DNA from: an actinobacterium SCGC AAA278-O22
GTDB lineage: Bacteria > Actinomycetota > Actinomycetes > Nanopelagicales > Nanopelagicaceae
DNA length: 54,134 bases
NCBI GenBank assembly: GCA_000372185.1
Contig: AQUA01000009.1
Location: forward strand, 1 to 54,134
Direction: 5' to 3'
Shown here piece by piece: positions 45,302-54,134 of the stretch. The translations under genes were made by a program, and so were the position numbers. The notes beneath the pieces are model-generated. The model was not told where the DNA came from. It saw only the letters and a program-made list of their open reading frames with translations, and did not search any database. Positions within the stretch are counted from its first letter, which is position 1; each line of letters starts with the position of its first letter.

Positions 45302-46356
45302 AGCTGATTTTGATTGCTGGAGCACTTGCACTCTTTCTATCACTCTTTGGCACACCCGTACTCATTAAGGCACTTGCACGTCGGGGTTATGGACAGATTA
45401 TTCGCGATGATGGTCCATCTAGTCATCACACAAAACGCGGTACGCCAACCATGGGTGGAATCATCATCATCTTCGCTTCCCTGATTGCTTACCTCATCGC
45501 ACACCTCGTCACACAAAGTTCTATCTCAACTTCTTCAGTTCTCATCCTTGGACTAGTGGTGTCTCTTGGCTTTGTTGGATTCCTAGATGATTACATGAAA
45601 GTATCGAGACAGAACTCTCGTGGCATTAGCGGCAAACAGAAAATATTTGGACAAGTCCTCTTTGCATCAATCTTTGGATATCTAGGAATTCACTTCCCAG
45701 ATAAAGATGGTTTAACACCTATTTCCCAAAATCTATCAACGTTGCGTGATACTGGAATTTCACTGGGCGTAGTTCTTGTGGTTATTTGGGTTGCACTGAT
45801 GGTGACCGCGACAAGCAATGGTGTCAATCTCACTGACGGTCTCGACGGCCTTGCTACAGGAGCTTCGGTAATGACATTCCTCGCCTTCGTTCTCATCGGA
45901 GTTTGGGAATTCGGTCAAAGTTGTGCGGTTGCAATGACAAGTAATTGCTACAACGTGCGCGATCCGCTCGACTTAGCAGTACTCGCAGCGGCATTTGCCG
46001 GTGCGTGCACAGGCTTCCTATGGTGGAACGCATCTCCTGCGAAAATTTTTATGGGAGATACAGGGTCTCTCGCACTTGGCGGAGCCCTAGCAGGTCTTGC
46101 GACTTCACTTCGTGTTGAACTTCTCTTGATTCCCCTCGGCGGGCTCTTCGTGATCATCACTCTCTCTGTTGCACTTCAAGTGATCTACTTCAGATTAACT
46201 GGTGGCAAACGCCTCTTTAAGATGGCTCCTCTTCAACACCACTTTGAACTTTTAGGATGGGGCGAAGTCACCATCGTTCTTCGTTTCTGGATCATTGCAG
46301 GTTTAAGCGTTGCATTAGGACTTGGACTCTTCTATACCCAATGGGTTGCAAGCTAA
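45298..46356 (+). CDS. mraY: Phospho-MurNAc-pentapeptide transferase
   Basis: Polytopic enzyme that forms lipid I on undecaprenyl phosphate. The 352-aa protein has about ten hydrophobic segments and the family motifs [26 protein letters not shown] and [12 protein letters not shown]. The substrate carrier is recycled by UppP, encoded at 3041. Normal length. Confidence 0.97.
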   Translation: MKLILIAGALALFLSLFGTPVLIKALARRGYGQIIRDDGPSSHHTKRGTPTMGGIIIIFASLIAYLIAHLVTQSSISTSSVLILGLVVSLGFVGFLDDYMKVSRQNSRGISGKQKIFGQVLFASIFGYLGIHFPDKDGLTPISQNLSTLRDTGISLGVVLVVIWVALMVTATSNGVNLTDGLDGLATGASVMTFLAFVLIGVWEFGQSCAVAMTSNCYNVRDPLDLAVLAAAFAGACTGFLWWNASPAKIFMGDTGSLALGGALAGLATSLRVELLLIPLGGLFVIITLSVALQVIYFRLTGGKRLFKMAPLQHHFELLGWGEVTIVLRFWIIAGLSVALGLGLFYTQWVAS

Positions 46357-46363
46357 AACTGCC

Positions 46364-47761
46364 ATGGCACATGCTCTCTACACACACCTTGATGGCAAGA
46401 GAATTCTTGTCGCCGGTGCTGGTGTCACAGGTGCTGCAGCTTCGCGTGCTCTAGCTAAGCGCGGATCGATTGTCACCATAGTTGATGAAAATGTTAGAGA
46501 GTTAGAAAATTTCTCAGTCATTACCCCCGATACCGTTAATTTCTCGAACTTTGATTTGTTGCTCGTCTCACCGGGCTGGCGCGAAGATCACCCAGTTGTA
46601 GTAGCTGCCCGTGCTGCTCGTATTGCTCTCATCAACGAAGTCGATTTGGCGTGGAGCTTCAAAGCTCCCGGGCAGAAGTGGATCGCACTCACCGGAACAA
46701 ATGGAAAGACTTCAACGGTTGAGCTCACTGCGGCGATGGTGCGCAGCGGAGGATTGAGCGCAATCGCATGTGGAAATGTGGGACGAACAGTCATCGAAAC
46801 CGTCGAATCCACGGAGAAATACGACTTTCTTATCCTTGAACTTTCATCATTTCAACTTCATTGGCTTGAGGACGCGCAATTTTTCTCATCAGCAATTCTC
46901 AATATCGCAGAAGATCACGTCGATTGGCATGGCAGCTTTGACGCTTACGCCAAAGCAAAAGTATCTATCCTCGATAAATCCATGGCCGCAATTCTCAATG
47001 GAGATGATGGAGAAATAGTCTCGCGCACGACACACTGGCAAGGACGCAAAGTCTTCTTCTCGCTCGATACTCCTGCCCCGGGAGAAATCGGCGTCGTCGA
47101 GGAACTCCTCGTTGATCGCGCATTCGTAGCAGATCCACAAGAAGCTGCGATGATTAGTGAACTCATTGAAGTAACGCCGACCGTGCCGCATAACGTTTCA
47201 AATACATTAGCTGCGGCAGGTCTTGCTCGCACCGCAGGAGTGAGCCACGAAGCTATCCGTAGCGCAATTACAGAGTTCACTCCTGGTCGCCACCGCATTG
47301 AGAAAGTGCTCGAAAGTGATGGCATTTCATGGATTAATGATTCCAAAGCTACAAATCCTCATGCAGCATCTGCCTCAATCATGTCTGCTCTTTCAGTCAT
47401 CTGGATTGCAGGCGGTCTTGCAAAAGGTGCAACTATGGGCGAGTTGGTTGAACGCATCAAACCTCGTGTCCGTGTTGCAATCTTGATCGGCGAGGATCGC
47501 GAACTCATTGCACAGGAACTAGAAGCGCGCGCACCCCACATTGAGATTATTCGTATCGATACTCCCGCTGAATATTCGCGAGGTGGTTCAAATAATGCGC
47601 TGATGGAGGCAGTTGTTTCACGTGCGAAAGAACGGGCAGTCTCGGGAGATACTGTTTTACTCGCACCAGCGTGTGCATCGATGGACCAATTTATTTCATA
47701 TAGCGATCGCGGCGATCGTTTTAAGGCAGCAGTAGAAAAGGTAGTGCGTGATGGCCATTAA
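46364..47761 (+). CDS. murD: UDP-MurNAc-L-alanine--D-glutamate ligase
   Basis: Mur ligase adding D-Glu to UDP-MurNAc-L-Ala. The 465-aa protein has the N-terminal nucleotide fold ILVAGAGVTGAAASRALA, ATP loop LTGTNGKTST, and WINDSKATNPHAA near residue 325. The frame is open from 46322, but I chose ATG 46364 because it follows the mraY stop and matches the family N terminus. It overlaps ftsW by 11 bp. Confidence 0.95.
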   Translation: MAHALYTHLDGKRILVAGAGVTGAAASRALAKRGSIVTIVDENVRELENFSVITPDTVNFSNFDLLLVSPGWREDHPVVVAARAARIALINEVDLAWSFKAPGQKWIALTGTNGKTSTVELTAAMVRSGGLSAIACGNVGRTVIETVESTEKYDFLILELSSFQLHWLEDAQFFSSAILNIAEDHVDWHGSFDAYAKAKVSILDKSMAAILNGDDGEIVSRTTHWQGRKVFFSLDTPAPGEIGVVEELLVDRAFVADPQEAAMISELIEVTPTVPHNVSNTLAAAGLARTAGVSHEAIRSAITEFTPGRHRIEKVLESDGISWINDSKATNPHAASASIMSALSVIWIAGGLAKGATMGELVERIKPRVRVAILIGEDRELIAQELEARAPHIEIIRIDTPAEYSRGGSNNALMEAVVSRAKERAVSGDTVLLAPACASMDQFISYSDRGDRFKAAVEKVVRDGH

Positions 47762-48914
47762 TACTCAAGAGCGTTTCCTAGCAAAGCCAGTTAACCATCT
47801 CTATATGTTGCTGATTAGTGCCGGAGCCCTCACATTTCTTGGTCTGGTCATGGTCTTCTCTGCATCTTCAATTCATGCGATTGATACCCAAGGAAGTGCC
47901 ATCTCAATCGTGCTTCGTCAACTTCTCTTTGTCGCAATCTCGATTCCACTCGCTGGTTATCTATCAAAACTATCTCTAGCCAAGTGGGAGATTGTGGGTC
48001 GTATGGGGCTTGTACTTTCAATCGGATTACTTGGACTGCTGCTCATCCCTGGCCTTGGCAAGACAGTGAATGGAAATACCAACTGGATTGATTTGAAAGT
48101 TGTCGATATTCAGCCCAGTGAATTCGCCAAATTCTTGATGATCTTGTGGGCGAGCTTTCTTCTTGCACGAAAAGAGAAAGCAGGACGCCATAGCGTCAAT
48201 GTATTTGCTCTGATTGGTCCAGGTTTTCTTCTGATTATGTTGATGATCATGTATGGCCATGACCTAGGGACAACATCAGTCATTGCAGCAATCCTTGCTG
48301 GACTTTTATTTGTCTCTGGAATTCAGCTCCGACTCTTTGGGTGGATTACTGCAGCAGGCGCACTCGCACTTGCTGGCCTTATTGCCACTTCTGGCTATCG
48401 CGCACAGCGCTTCTTAGTTTTTCTTAATCCATTCGCACCCGAGGAATACAAGAATGCTGGTTGGCAGCCAGCTCATAGTCTGCTCGGACTCGCCAGTGGT
48501 GGGCTATTTGGAGTGGGATTGGGTGGAAGTCGTCAGAAGTGGGGAAATCTCGCTGAAGCGCATACCGATTTTATCTTTTCAGTGATCGGCGAAGAACTTG
48601 GTCTTGTTGGAACTCTGAGCGTTCTCATCTTGATGGCAACGCTCATTTACTCAATTTTTCGCATTGCACTTCGCGCACAAGAACCTATGGTTCGTTATAC
48701 ATGCGCAGGCATCGGGTGTTGGATCACCGTTCAATCATTTCTCAATATTGGATCTGCCACGAGCGTTCTGCCTGTTGTGGGAGTAACTCTTCCCTTAGTC
48801 TCTTATGGTGGTTCAGCATTGGTCGCAACTCTATGTGCTCTAGGTTTTGTTGCGGGAGCAGCGCTGCGGGATCCGGCTGTCCGAAAAGAAATTGTAAAGA
48901 AGCGTAACAAGTGA
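47751..48914 (+). CDS. ftsW: Lipid II polymerase FtsW (SEDS family)
   Basis: Septal peptidoglycan glycosyltransferase working with FtsI. The 387-aa protein has about ten hydrophobic segments and SEDS motifs VNGNTNWIDL, QPSEFAKFL, HTDFIFSVIGEELG and the C-terminal PLVSYGGSALV. The start is ATG 47751 or the GTG one codon earlier. It overlaps murD and murG. Confidence 0.96.
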   Translation: MAINTQERFLAKPVNHLYMLLISAGALTFLGLVMVFSASSIHAIDTQGSAISIVLRQLLFVAISIPLAGYLSKLSLAKWEIVGRMGLVLSIGLLGLLLIPGLGKTVNGNTNWIDLKVVDIQPSEFAKFLMILWASFLLARKEKAGRHSVNVFALIGPGFLLIMLMIMYGHDLGTTSVIAAILAGLLFVSGIQLRLFGWITAAGALALAGLIATSGYRAQRFLVFLNPFAPEEYKNAGWQPAHSLLGLASGGLFGVGLGGSRQKWGNLAEAHTDFIFSVIGEELGLVGTLSVLILMATLIYSIFRIALRAQEPMVRYTCAGIGCWITVQSFLNIGSATSVLPVVGVTLPLVSYGGSALVATLCALGFVAGAALRDPAVRKEIVKKRNK

Positions 48915-49993
48915 CACGAATTCTATTTGCAGGAGGCGGCACTGCCGGGCACGTTGAACCCGCACTTGCAGTTGCGCGACAATGGCGCGCACTGCATCCG
49001 GATTCGAAGATTACATTTCTAGGAACTCACGAAGGTCTTGAAGCGCGATTGGTACCTGATGCCGGTTTTGACATCAACTTTATGAGAAAAGTTCGAATTG
49101 CACGGCGCCTTTCTCCATCACTACTTTTGGCGCCATTCTCACTTGTCATATCCGTGGCGCAGTCGATAGCGGTAATGCGACAGTGTGATCTTGTCATTGG
49201 TTTCGGGGGATATGTTTCAGGTCCTGCTTATCTAGCAGCCGCATTGACCCGTACTCCTATAGTTATTCACGAGGCGAATGCTCGTCCCGGCCTTGCCAAT
49301 AAACTCGGTGCGCTCTTTACCGAACATACGGCCATCGCACATTCGATTGACTCGGGCAGACTCTCTCAGGCTCTTCTTGCAGGGCTGCCACTTCGCGAAG
49401 ATGTCGTGAGCGCATATCGTTCAGCTTCATATGATTGGCAGAAGGCGCGCACTCAAGCTAAGGCCAAACTTGGATTCGATTCAACGCAACCGCTCATCTT
49501 CATTTTCGGAGGTTCGCAAGGATCACTCGCCCTCAATAAGGTGATTGAAGAATCTCGTGACGCGCTGATCAAAGATGGAGTACAGATACTTCACGGCATT
49601 GGCGCTAAAAACCAAACTCCATCATCCATGCCCGGATATCAAGCTCATGGCTACATTACTGATATGGCTACTGCCTATCTGGCAGCAGATCTTGTCATCT
49701 CTCGCAGCGGAGCGGTGACATGTGCCGAGGTCAATACATTAGGTAAATACGCTCTCTTTATTCCGCTCCCCATCGGCAATGGAGAGCAAGAACTCAATGC
49801 TCGCGATTTAGTATCTCAATCTCGCGCTGAAATTCTTTCTCAAAATCTCTTCACATCGTCGTGGCTCACCTCAAATTTCAAGCGCTTACTTGCTCAGAGT
49901 AAGAACGCTCCCCTCGAAGGTTCTGATCGTGATATCAACGCTGCAGCTAAGATGGTCGCACTAATGGAACATGCGCTGCGCGGAGGTAAGTAA
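48911..49993 (+). CDS. murG: UDP-GlcNAc--lipid I GlcNAc transferase
   Basis: Membrane-associated GT28 enzyme forming lipid II. The 360-aa protein has the glycine loop AGGGTAGHVEPALAVA, GFGGYVSGPAYLAA, IHEANARPGLANK and the donor-site segment SRSGAVTCAEV. The start is a GTG in a GTGA overlap with the ftsW stop. The stop abuts murC. Confidence 0.97.
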   Translation: MTRILFAGGGTAGHVEPALAVARQWRALHPDSKITFLGTHEGLEARLVPDAGFDINFMRKVRIARRLSPSLLLAPFSLVISVAQSIAVMRQCDLVIGFGGYVSGPAYLAAALTRTPIVIHEANARPGLANKLGALFTEHTAIAHSIDSGRLSQALLAGLPLREDVVSAYRSASYDWQKARTQAKAKLGFDSTQPLIFIFGGSQGSLALNKVIEESRDALIKDGVQILHGIGAKNQTPSSMPGYQAHGYITDMATAYLAADLVISRSGAVTCAEVNTLGKYALFIPLPIGNGEQELNARDLVSQSRAEILSQNLFTSSWLTSNFKRLLAQSKNAPLEGSDRDINAAAKMVALMEHALRGGK

Positions 49994-51367
49994 GTGGATT
50001 CGCTGAAAGGCAAGAAGCTTCACTTTATTGGCATTGGTGGCTCTGGCATGAGCGGATTAGCTCGCATCGCGCTCTCGGACGGAATAACTGTCTCTGGTTC
50101 TGATGCAAAAGATTCTTCAGTTCTAGCCGCACTGAAAGCGCTGGGCGCCAATGTATTCAAATCACATGAAGCAGCTCATGTACATGGAGCAGATGTAGTT
50201 ATTTATTCGACCGCAATCTCTTCCGCTAATCCTGAGATGGCATATGCAGTTGAGCGATCTATTCCGATTCTCACGCGCGCCCAGGCACTGGCTCTTCTCA
50301 TGCAAGGTTCGACCAGTATCGCTGTTGCAGGTACACATGGAAAGACCACCACCTCTTCGATGATGACTGTGGCACTTCAATCGTGTGGAGTGGATCCATC
50401 TTTCGCAATTGGTGGAACGCTCACTGCATCTGGATCTAATGCGCATCGCGGAACGGGAAACTTCTTCGTTGCAGAAGCAGACGAGTCCGATGGCTCATTT
50501 GTCGAGTACAAGCCATTTGCAGCGATTGTCACCAATATCGAGCACGACCACGTTGATTTTTTTCATACACCTGAAGCCGTCACCGAAGTATTTGATGCAT
50601 TTGCAGCGACAATCGCTCCTCAAGGTTTTTTGGTGTACTGCACAGATGATGCTGGCTCCCGCAGACTCGGTACCTCCAAGCTGCATTGTTCGGCCGTTTC
50701 TTACGGTGAAGCTGAAGGCGCCGACCTTCGCATTGATCAGATTGAGCTCAAAGCATCCTCTTCATCAGCGCGCGTGATGTGGCGGGGTCGAGCCATAGGA
50801 CAACTCGAGCTTCAAGTACCTGGCCATCACAATCTTCTGAATGCAGCAGGGTGTCTTGCTATGGGGCTCACTCTCGAACAGCCCATTCACCAACTTCTCG
50901 AAGGGCTCCACAGTTTCCGCGGAGCTGGACGTCGCTTTGAATTGAAAGCAACAGAGCATGGAATTCGCATCATTGATGACTATGGACACCATCCCACTGA
51001 AATCACTGTGACACTGCAGGCTGCTCGTCGTTTCGCAGGCGATGGTCGAGTCCTTGTGATCTTCCAACCCCATCGGTATTCGCGCACGCAAGCATTTATG
51101 AACGACTTCGCAATCTCTCTCGATCTCGCAGACGATGTCACTCTTCTTGAGATTTATGCAGCAAGTGAGAAACCAATTCACGGAGTTTCCGCATCTCTCA
51201 TTGCCGAGAAGATGAAGAATGGCCACTTCATCCCCAACTTCGCTGCTGCATCTGAACGAGTAATTGAGATGGCTAAAACTGGGGACGTCATCATCACTCT
51301 GGGTGCGGGAGATGTAAATTCACTTGCGCCCATCATCGCTGAAGGGCTGCACCGTCGCTTTGCGTAA
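49994..51367 (+). CDS. murC: UDP-MurNAc--L-alanine ligase
   Basis: Mur ligase attaching L-Ala to UDP-MurNAc. The 457-aa protein has HFIGIGGSGMSGLARIA, the ATP loop AGTHGKTTTSSM, EADESDGSF and DDYGHHPTEI, the last being typical of MurC. The start is GTG 49994 directly after the murG stop. No murB lies next to it, unlike many clusters; murB must be elsewhere. Confidence 0.97.
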   Translation: MDSLKGKKLHFIGIGGSGMSGLARIALSDGITVSGSDAKDSSVLAALKALGANVFKSHEAAHVHGADVVIYSTAISSANPEMAYAVERSIPILTRAQALALLMQGSTSIAVAGTHGKTTTSSMMTVALQSCGVDPSFAIGGTLTASGSNAHRGTGNFFVAEADESDGSFVEYKPFAAIVTNIEHDHVDFFHTPEAVTEVFDAFAATIAPQGFLVYCTDDAGSRRLGTSKLHCSAVSYGEAEGADLRIDQIELKASSSSARVMWRGRAIGQLELQVPGHHNLLNAAGCLAMGLTLEQPIHQLLEGLHSFRGAGRRFELKATEHGIRIIDDYGHHPTEITVTLQAARRFAGDGRVLVIFQPHRYSRTQAFMNDFAISLDLADDVTLLEIYAASEKPIHGVSASLIAEKMKNGHFIPNFAAASERVIEMAKTGDVIITLGAGDVNSLAPIIAEGLHRRFA

Positions 51368-52031
51368 AATCACTACAGTTCCTATCGCAGGAATTCTCGT
51401 TGCTGCAATATTTGCTTCACTCGTATATCTATTTGCTTGGTCATCTATATTCTCAGTATCGACAGTTACCGTCACTGGTGCCCCTACCCCCGAAATCGAG
51501 AAGACAATCACGCAGATGGCAGGAGTACTTCCAGGAGAAAAATTAGCTCGAGTGGAACCTCGTGCCATTTCACATCGCATCACTCAGTTGAAATGGATTA
51601 AGAAAGTTGATATCTCACGCAACTGGGTCAGCGGCAGAGTCAATCTCGCCATAACTCCACGAACACCGAGCGCCTATTTCAATGGAACAACGATCGATGC
51701 TTCTGGAACAATCTTTACCCTTCCGGGCTTCGCCGGGGGAGAGCTTCCTCGAGTCTCAGCCCCAACGCCAAAACTCGGAGTTGCTGCGATCGACCTCTTC
51801 CAAAATCTCCCCGGAGATTTCAGAAGCCATATCAACTCTCTGTCGGCACAGAATGATGCAAATTTCGCGATGCACATCTCTCTCGGAGGCAGAGACTTAA
51901 AAGTGCTGTGGGGGAAGAACGAGAAGAGTTCATTGAAAATCCAAGTAATTCAGGCACTTTTAGCTCTTGAAGAGAATAAAAATATTCGTCGTATCGATGT
52001 CAGCGCACCACATGCACCGATTGTGAAATAA
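51360..52031 (+). CDS. ftsQ: Cell division protein FtsQ
   Basis: Bitopic divisome scaffold with an extracytoplasmic POTRA domain. About 223 aa: a short cytoplasmic tail, one membrane helix (VPIAGILVAAIFASLVYLFAW), then FSVSTVTVTGAP and WIKKVDISRNWVSGRVNLAITPRTP, typical of FtsQ/DivIB. No ATG is near the start; TTG at 51360 (8-bp overlap with murC) or TTG at 51324 are the options. Position between murC and ftsZ supports the call. Confidence 0.9.
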   Translation: MRKITTVPIAGILVAAIFASLVYLFAWSSIFSVSTVTVTGAPTPEIEKTITQMAGVLPGEKLARVEPRAISHRITQLKWIKKVDISRNWVSGRVNLAITPRTPSAYFNGTTIDASGTIFTLPGFAGGELPRVSAPTPKLGVAAIDLFQNLPGDFRSHINSLSAQNDANFAMHISLGGRDLKVLWGKNEKSSLKIQVIQALLALEENKNIRRIDVSAPHAPIVK

Positions 52032-52193
52032 CTTTTTCTCACACATCTACATTTTTATCTATCAAGTAAGAGTTGAGAAAATAGTTCGTGGCGGTCTTTG
52101 ATTAGTACTTCCTAACCCCATACGTTGCCGCCATCAAAGAGAGTAGAAATGTAATTCTCAAGTAGAGGTTTACAGTTCTAAAGGGGGACTCAC
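52032..52193 (+). promoter_or_regulatory. ftsZ leader with interleaved complementary segments
   Basis: A 162-bp gap before ftsZ, long for this region. TGGCGG (52089-52094) is complementary to CCGCCA (52128-52133), and TCTTTGAT (52095-52102) to ATCAAAGA (52133-52140). The order a-b-a'-b' means the two stems cannot nest, only alternate or form a pseudoknot. An AAGGGGG ribosome site lies 7 bp before the GTG start. No clear promoter motif was identified. Confidence 0.6.
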
Positions 52194-53321
52194 GTGGCCG
52201 CACCACAGAATTACTTAGCTGTCATCAAAGTTGTCGGTATCGGCGGCGGCGGAGTAAATGCAATCAATCGCATGATTGATGTCGGATTAAAAGGCGTTGA
52301 GTTCATCGCTATCAATACAGATGCACAACATTTATTAATGAGTGATGCAGATGTAAAACTTGATATTGGTCGCGCATCAACGAAAGGCCTTGGTGCAGGT
52401 GCAGCTCCTGAAAAAGGACGACAAGCTGCAATTGATCACACGGAAGAGATTGAAGAAATTCTTCGCGGTGCCGACATGGTATTTGTTACTGCAGGAGAAG
52501 GCGGCGGAACCGGAACAGGTGGAGCCCCAATCGTTGCAAAGATTGCACGCGATCTCGGCGCACTCACAATCGGTGTAGTAACCAAACCATTTTCATTTGA
52601 AGGAAAGATTCGTTCCCGTCAAGCCGATGAAGGAATCGAACTTCTGCGCGAGCAAGTAGATACTCTTATTGTTATTCCTAATGATCGACTCCTTGCGATT
52701 TCAGATCGCTCAATTACCGCTGTAGATGCATTTAAGAGTGCAGATCAAGTTCTTCTCTCAGGTGTACAAGGAATTACCGAAATCATTACTCAACCAGGTC
52801 TGATCAATCTCGACTTCGCAGATGTGAAGACGGTCATGACAGATGCAGGTTCTGCACTTATGGGCATTGGTTCTGCTCGCGGTGATAACCGTGCAACCCG
52901 CGCCGCAGAGCTAGCAATTTCCAGTCCTCTTCTTGAAGCATCGATTGATGGAGCGATGGGAGTTCTCCTCTCTGTTGCAGGTGGGTCAGATCTTGGACTC
53001 TTTGAGATCAATGAGGCGTGCGAGCTTGTACAGGCAGCAGCGCATCCTGATGCACGCATCATCTTTGGAACCACCATCGATGATGCTCTTGGCGATGAAG
53101 TTCGCATTACAGTTATTGCAGCAGGCTTTGCCGGTGGCGAACCCAAGAAGGTTGAGATGCCGGTTATCAATGCAACAACCTTAGGTGGTGTTGCAGATCC
53201 CATTCCATCTAATGACCCTCTCTCAGTAGCGCTTGATCTTGATTCAGCTCCACGTAAGCGAGTCACTTTTGAAGATTTGGTCGCTGAAGATGAAATTGAT
53301 GTTCCAGACTTTATGAAGTAA
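52194..53321 (+). CDS. ftsZ: Cell division protein FtsZ
   Basis: Tubulin-like GTPase forming the Z ring. The 375-aa protein has [12 protein letters not shown], the tubulin signature [12 protein letters not shown], the T7-loop region [11 protein letters not shown], and a conserved C-terminal peptide EIDVPDFMK that binds partners. The start is GTG at 52194 with a strong AAGGGGG site. The linker is short for an actinobacterium. Confidence 0.98.
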   Translation: MAAPQNYLAVIKVVGIGGGGVNAINRMIDVGLKGVEFIAINTDAQHLLMSDADVKLDIGRASTKGLGAGAAPEKGRQAAIDHTEEIEEILRGADMVFVTAGEGGGTGTGGAPIVAKIARDLGALTIGVVTKPFSFEGKIRSRQADEGIELLREQVDTLIVIPNDRLLAISDRSITAVDAFKSADQVLLSGVQGITEIITQPGLINLDFADVKTVMTDAGSALMGIGSARGDNRATRAAELAISSPLLEASIDGAMGVLLSVAGGSDLGLFEINEACELVQAAAHPDARIIFGTTIDDALGDEVRITVIAAGFAGGEPKKVEMPVINATTLGGVADPIPSNDPLSVALDLDSAPRKRVTFEDLVAEDEIDVPDFMK

Positions 53322-53339
53322 TTCGCGAACCAATTTGCA

Positions 53340-54002
53340 ATGAGGTATCGCTTTACCAATCGCACCGGTGGCACAAGCTCCGGTGCTTTTGCTTCTCTCA
53401 ACCTCGGAACTCACGTCAACGACGAATTAGCCACCGTTCTCTCCAATCGTGCACTGCTTGCCAGTGAAGTGGGACCTATTCAATACATGTCGCAAGTGCA
53501 TGGCAATCGAGTGGTGGTCATTGAAGAGATAACGGACGAAGATCCAACAGCTGATGCGCTTGTTACCGGAATACCAGGAATCTCTGTAGCGGTGCAGGTA
53601 GCAGATTGCATACCTTTGCTGATGTATTCAGAGCACTCTGTCGCTGCAGTTCATGTCGGTCGAAAAGGTCTAGTCAATGGCGTGGCTCTTACAACTGTAG
53701 ACGTGATGCGTGAGATGGGTGCAAAAGAGATAACCGCAATTATTGGTCCTGCAATCTGTGGTGCGTGCTATGAAGTTTCGCAAGAGTTGCATGATGAGGT
53801 GGTCACACTTCATCCCATGGCACGTTCAAGAACACGGCAAGGAACTCCTGCGCTCAATCTTCCTGCAGCACTGATCGCGGTGTTGGGTGACTATGGAATC
53901 AAGGTCATTGATGAAAGTCGCTGCACAGTGGAAAATGCAGATCTCTATTCGTATCGTCGTGATGGAGTAACTGGTCGCCAAGTGGGAGTAATTTCGCTAT
54001 GA
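53340..54002 (+). CDS. pgeF: Peptidoglycan editing factor PgeF (YfiH/LACC1 family)
   Basis: Cytoplasmic enzyme of the YfiH family, previously called polyphenol oxidase, which removes mis-incorporated L-Ser-type precursors in E. coli. The 220-aa protein has FTNRTGGTSSGAFASLNLG, QVHGNRVVV, QVADCIPLLM, AAVHVGRKGL and GPAICGACYEVS. The zinc-site His and Cys residues are thus visible (H in QVHG, C in ADC). The usual His of the AVHxGWRG loop is kept while Trp is replaced by Arg. It overlaps the YggS gene by 4 bp. Confidence 0.92.
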   Translation: MRYRFTNRTGGTSSGAFASLNLGTHVNDELATVLSNRALLASEVGPIQYMSQVHGNRVVVIEEITDEDPTADALVTGIPGISVAVQVADCIPLLMYSEHSVAAVHVGRKGLVNGVALTTVDVMREMGAKEITAIIGPAICGACYEVSQELHDEVVTLHPMARSRTRQGTPALNLPAALIAVLGDYGIKVIDESRCTVENADLYSYRRDGVTGRQVGVISL

Positions 54003-54134
54003 ACCGCCGTGAAGAGTTGGCAGAAAACCTTGCGGCGGTGCAGGCGCGCATTACCAATCCAGCCGTCACTCTCATCGTTGTGACAAAGACTTTTCCGGCA
54101 AGTGATGTGGAAATTCTTCATGGATTAGGGGTCA
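53999..54134 (+). CDS. YggS/PLPBP pyridoxal-phosphate homeostasis protein (3' truncated)
   Basis: Only the first 45 residues are in the window, starting in an ATGA overlap with pgeF. The sequence reads NRREELAENLAAVQARI followed by TLIVVTKTFP, where the Lys is the PLP-binding residue of the YggS family. The usual actinobacterial order ftsZ-pgeF-yggS-sepF supports the call. Confidence 0.88.
   Translation, partial: MNRREELAENLAAVQARITNPAVTLIVVTKTFPASDVEILHGLGV

Noticed and set aside
52089-52140. Intrinsic terminator after ftsQ
   Set aside because: The complementary segments are interleaved rather than inverted, and no T-run follows, so no ordinary terminator hairpin forms.
1-54134. CRISPR array, insertion sequence, prophage or tRNA genes
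   Set aside because: I read both strands for direct-repeat arrays, transposase-like proteins, integrases and cloverleaf sequences and found none that could be supported.

Overview
The window is a gene-dense, chromosomal stretch of a low-to-mid G+C actinobacterium. Actinobacterial markers are a PknB/PknL-type PASTA kinase, plant-type (class II) DAHP synthase, divergent glgM-like/glgC, DUF3040, DUF6504, the dcw order mraZ-rsmH-ftsL-ftsI-murE-murF-mraY-murD-ftsW-murG-murC-ftsQ-ftsZ, and a mycobacterial-type SOS box. The AT-leaning composition, very short spacers and many overlapping gene ends suggest a streamlined aquatic lineage such as freshwater acI (Nanopelagicales, e.g. Planktophila/Nanopelagicus). 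That placement is inference, not proof. I saw no tRNA, rRNA, CRISPR array, insertion sequence or prophage.

Layout. 1-3.1 kb: lepB (5' truncated), rnhB, a short dprA and era. 3-12.2 kb: uppP, a DMT exporter, divergent glgA(M)/glgC, an HSL-type esterase, an iron-sulfur (6-4) photolyase, xylulokinase, and a phosphofructokinase with PPi-type active-site residues. 12.2-18.8 kb: class II DAHP synthase, ogt, threonine aldolase, a second DMT exporter, endonuclease IV and the PASTA kinase. 18.8-19.95 kb: a TPP riboswitch followed by a PnuC-family transporter (probably PnuT, thiamine) and a P-loop kinase. 19.95-29.0 kb: a carotenoid island. crtE-crtI-crtB form one unit. A second unit encodes a CrtA-like oxygenase, CruF-like hydratase, GT2 glycosyltransferase and a CrtD-like desaturase, with metF and a CDP-alcohol phosphatidyltransferase between the two. 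29.0-33.1 kb: aquaporin-arsC, YbaK, an MFS protein, a TauE/SafE permease and a DoxX protein with a palindromic operator. 33.2-38.0 kb: a LexA-boxed mutagenesis cassette DUF6504-dnaE2-dinB. 38.0-53.3 kb: DUF3040 and the full dcw cluster, with a 10-bp-periodic MraZ box array, a large structured leader before rsmH and an unusual ftsZ leader. 53.3 kb to the end: pgeF and the start of a YggS/PLPBP gene.

Themes. Light and DNA damage recur: FeS photolyase, endonuclease IV, Ogt, the SOS polymerases and carotenoids. Envelope growth takes most of the right half. The most interesting candidates are the acyclic keto-/glyco-carotenoid gene set, the riboswitch-controlled PnuT with a kinase of unknown substrate, the SOS cassette in which an apparently active DinB sits where ImuB is expected, and the structured leaders of rsmH and ftsZ.
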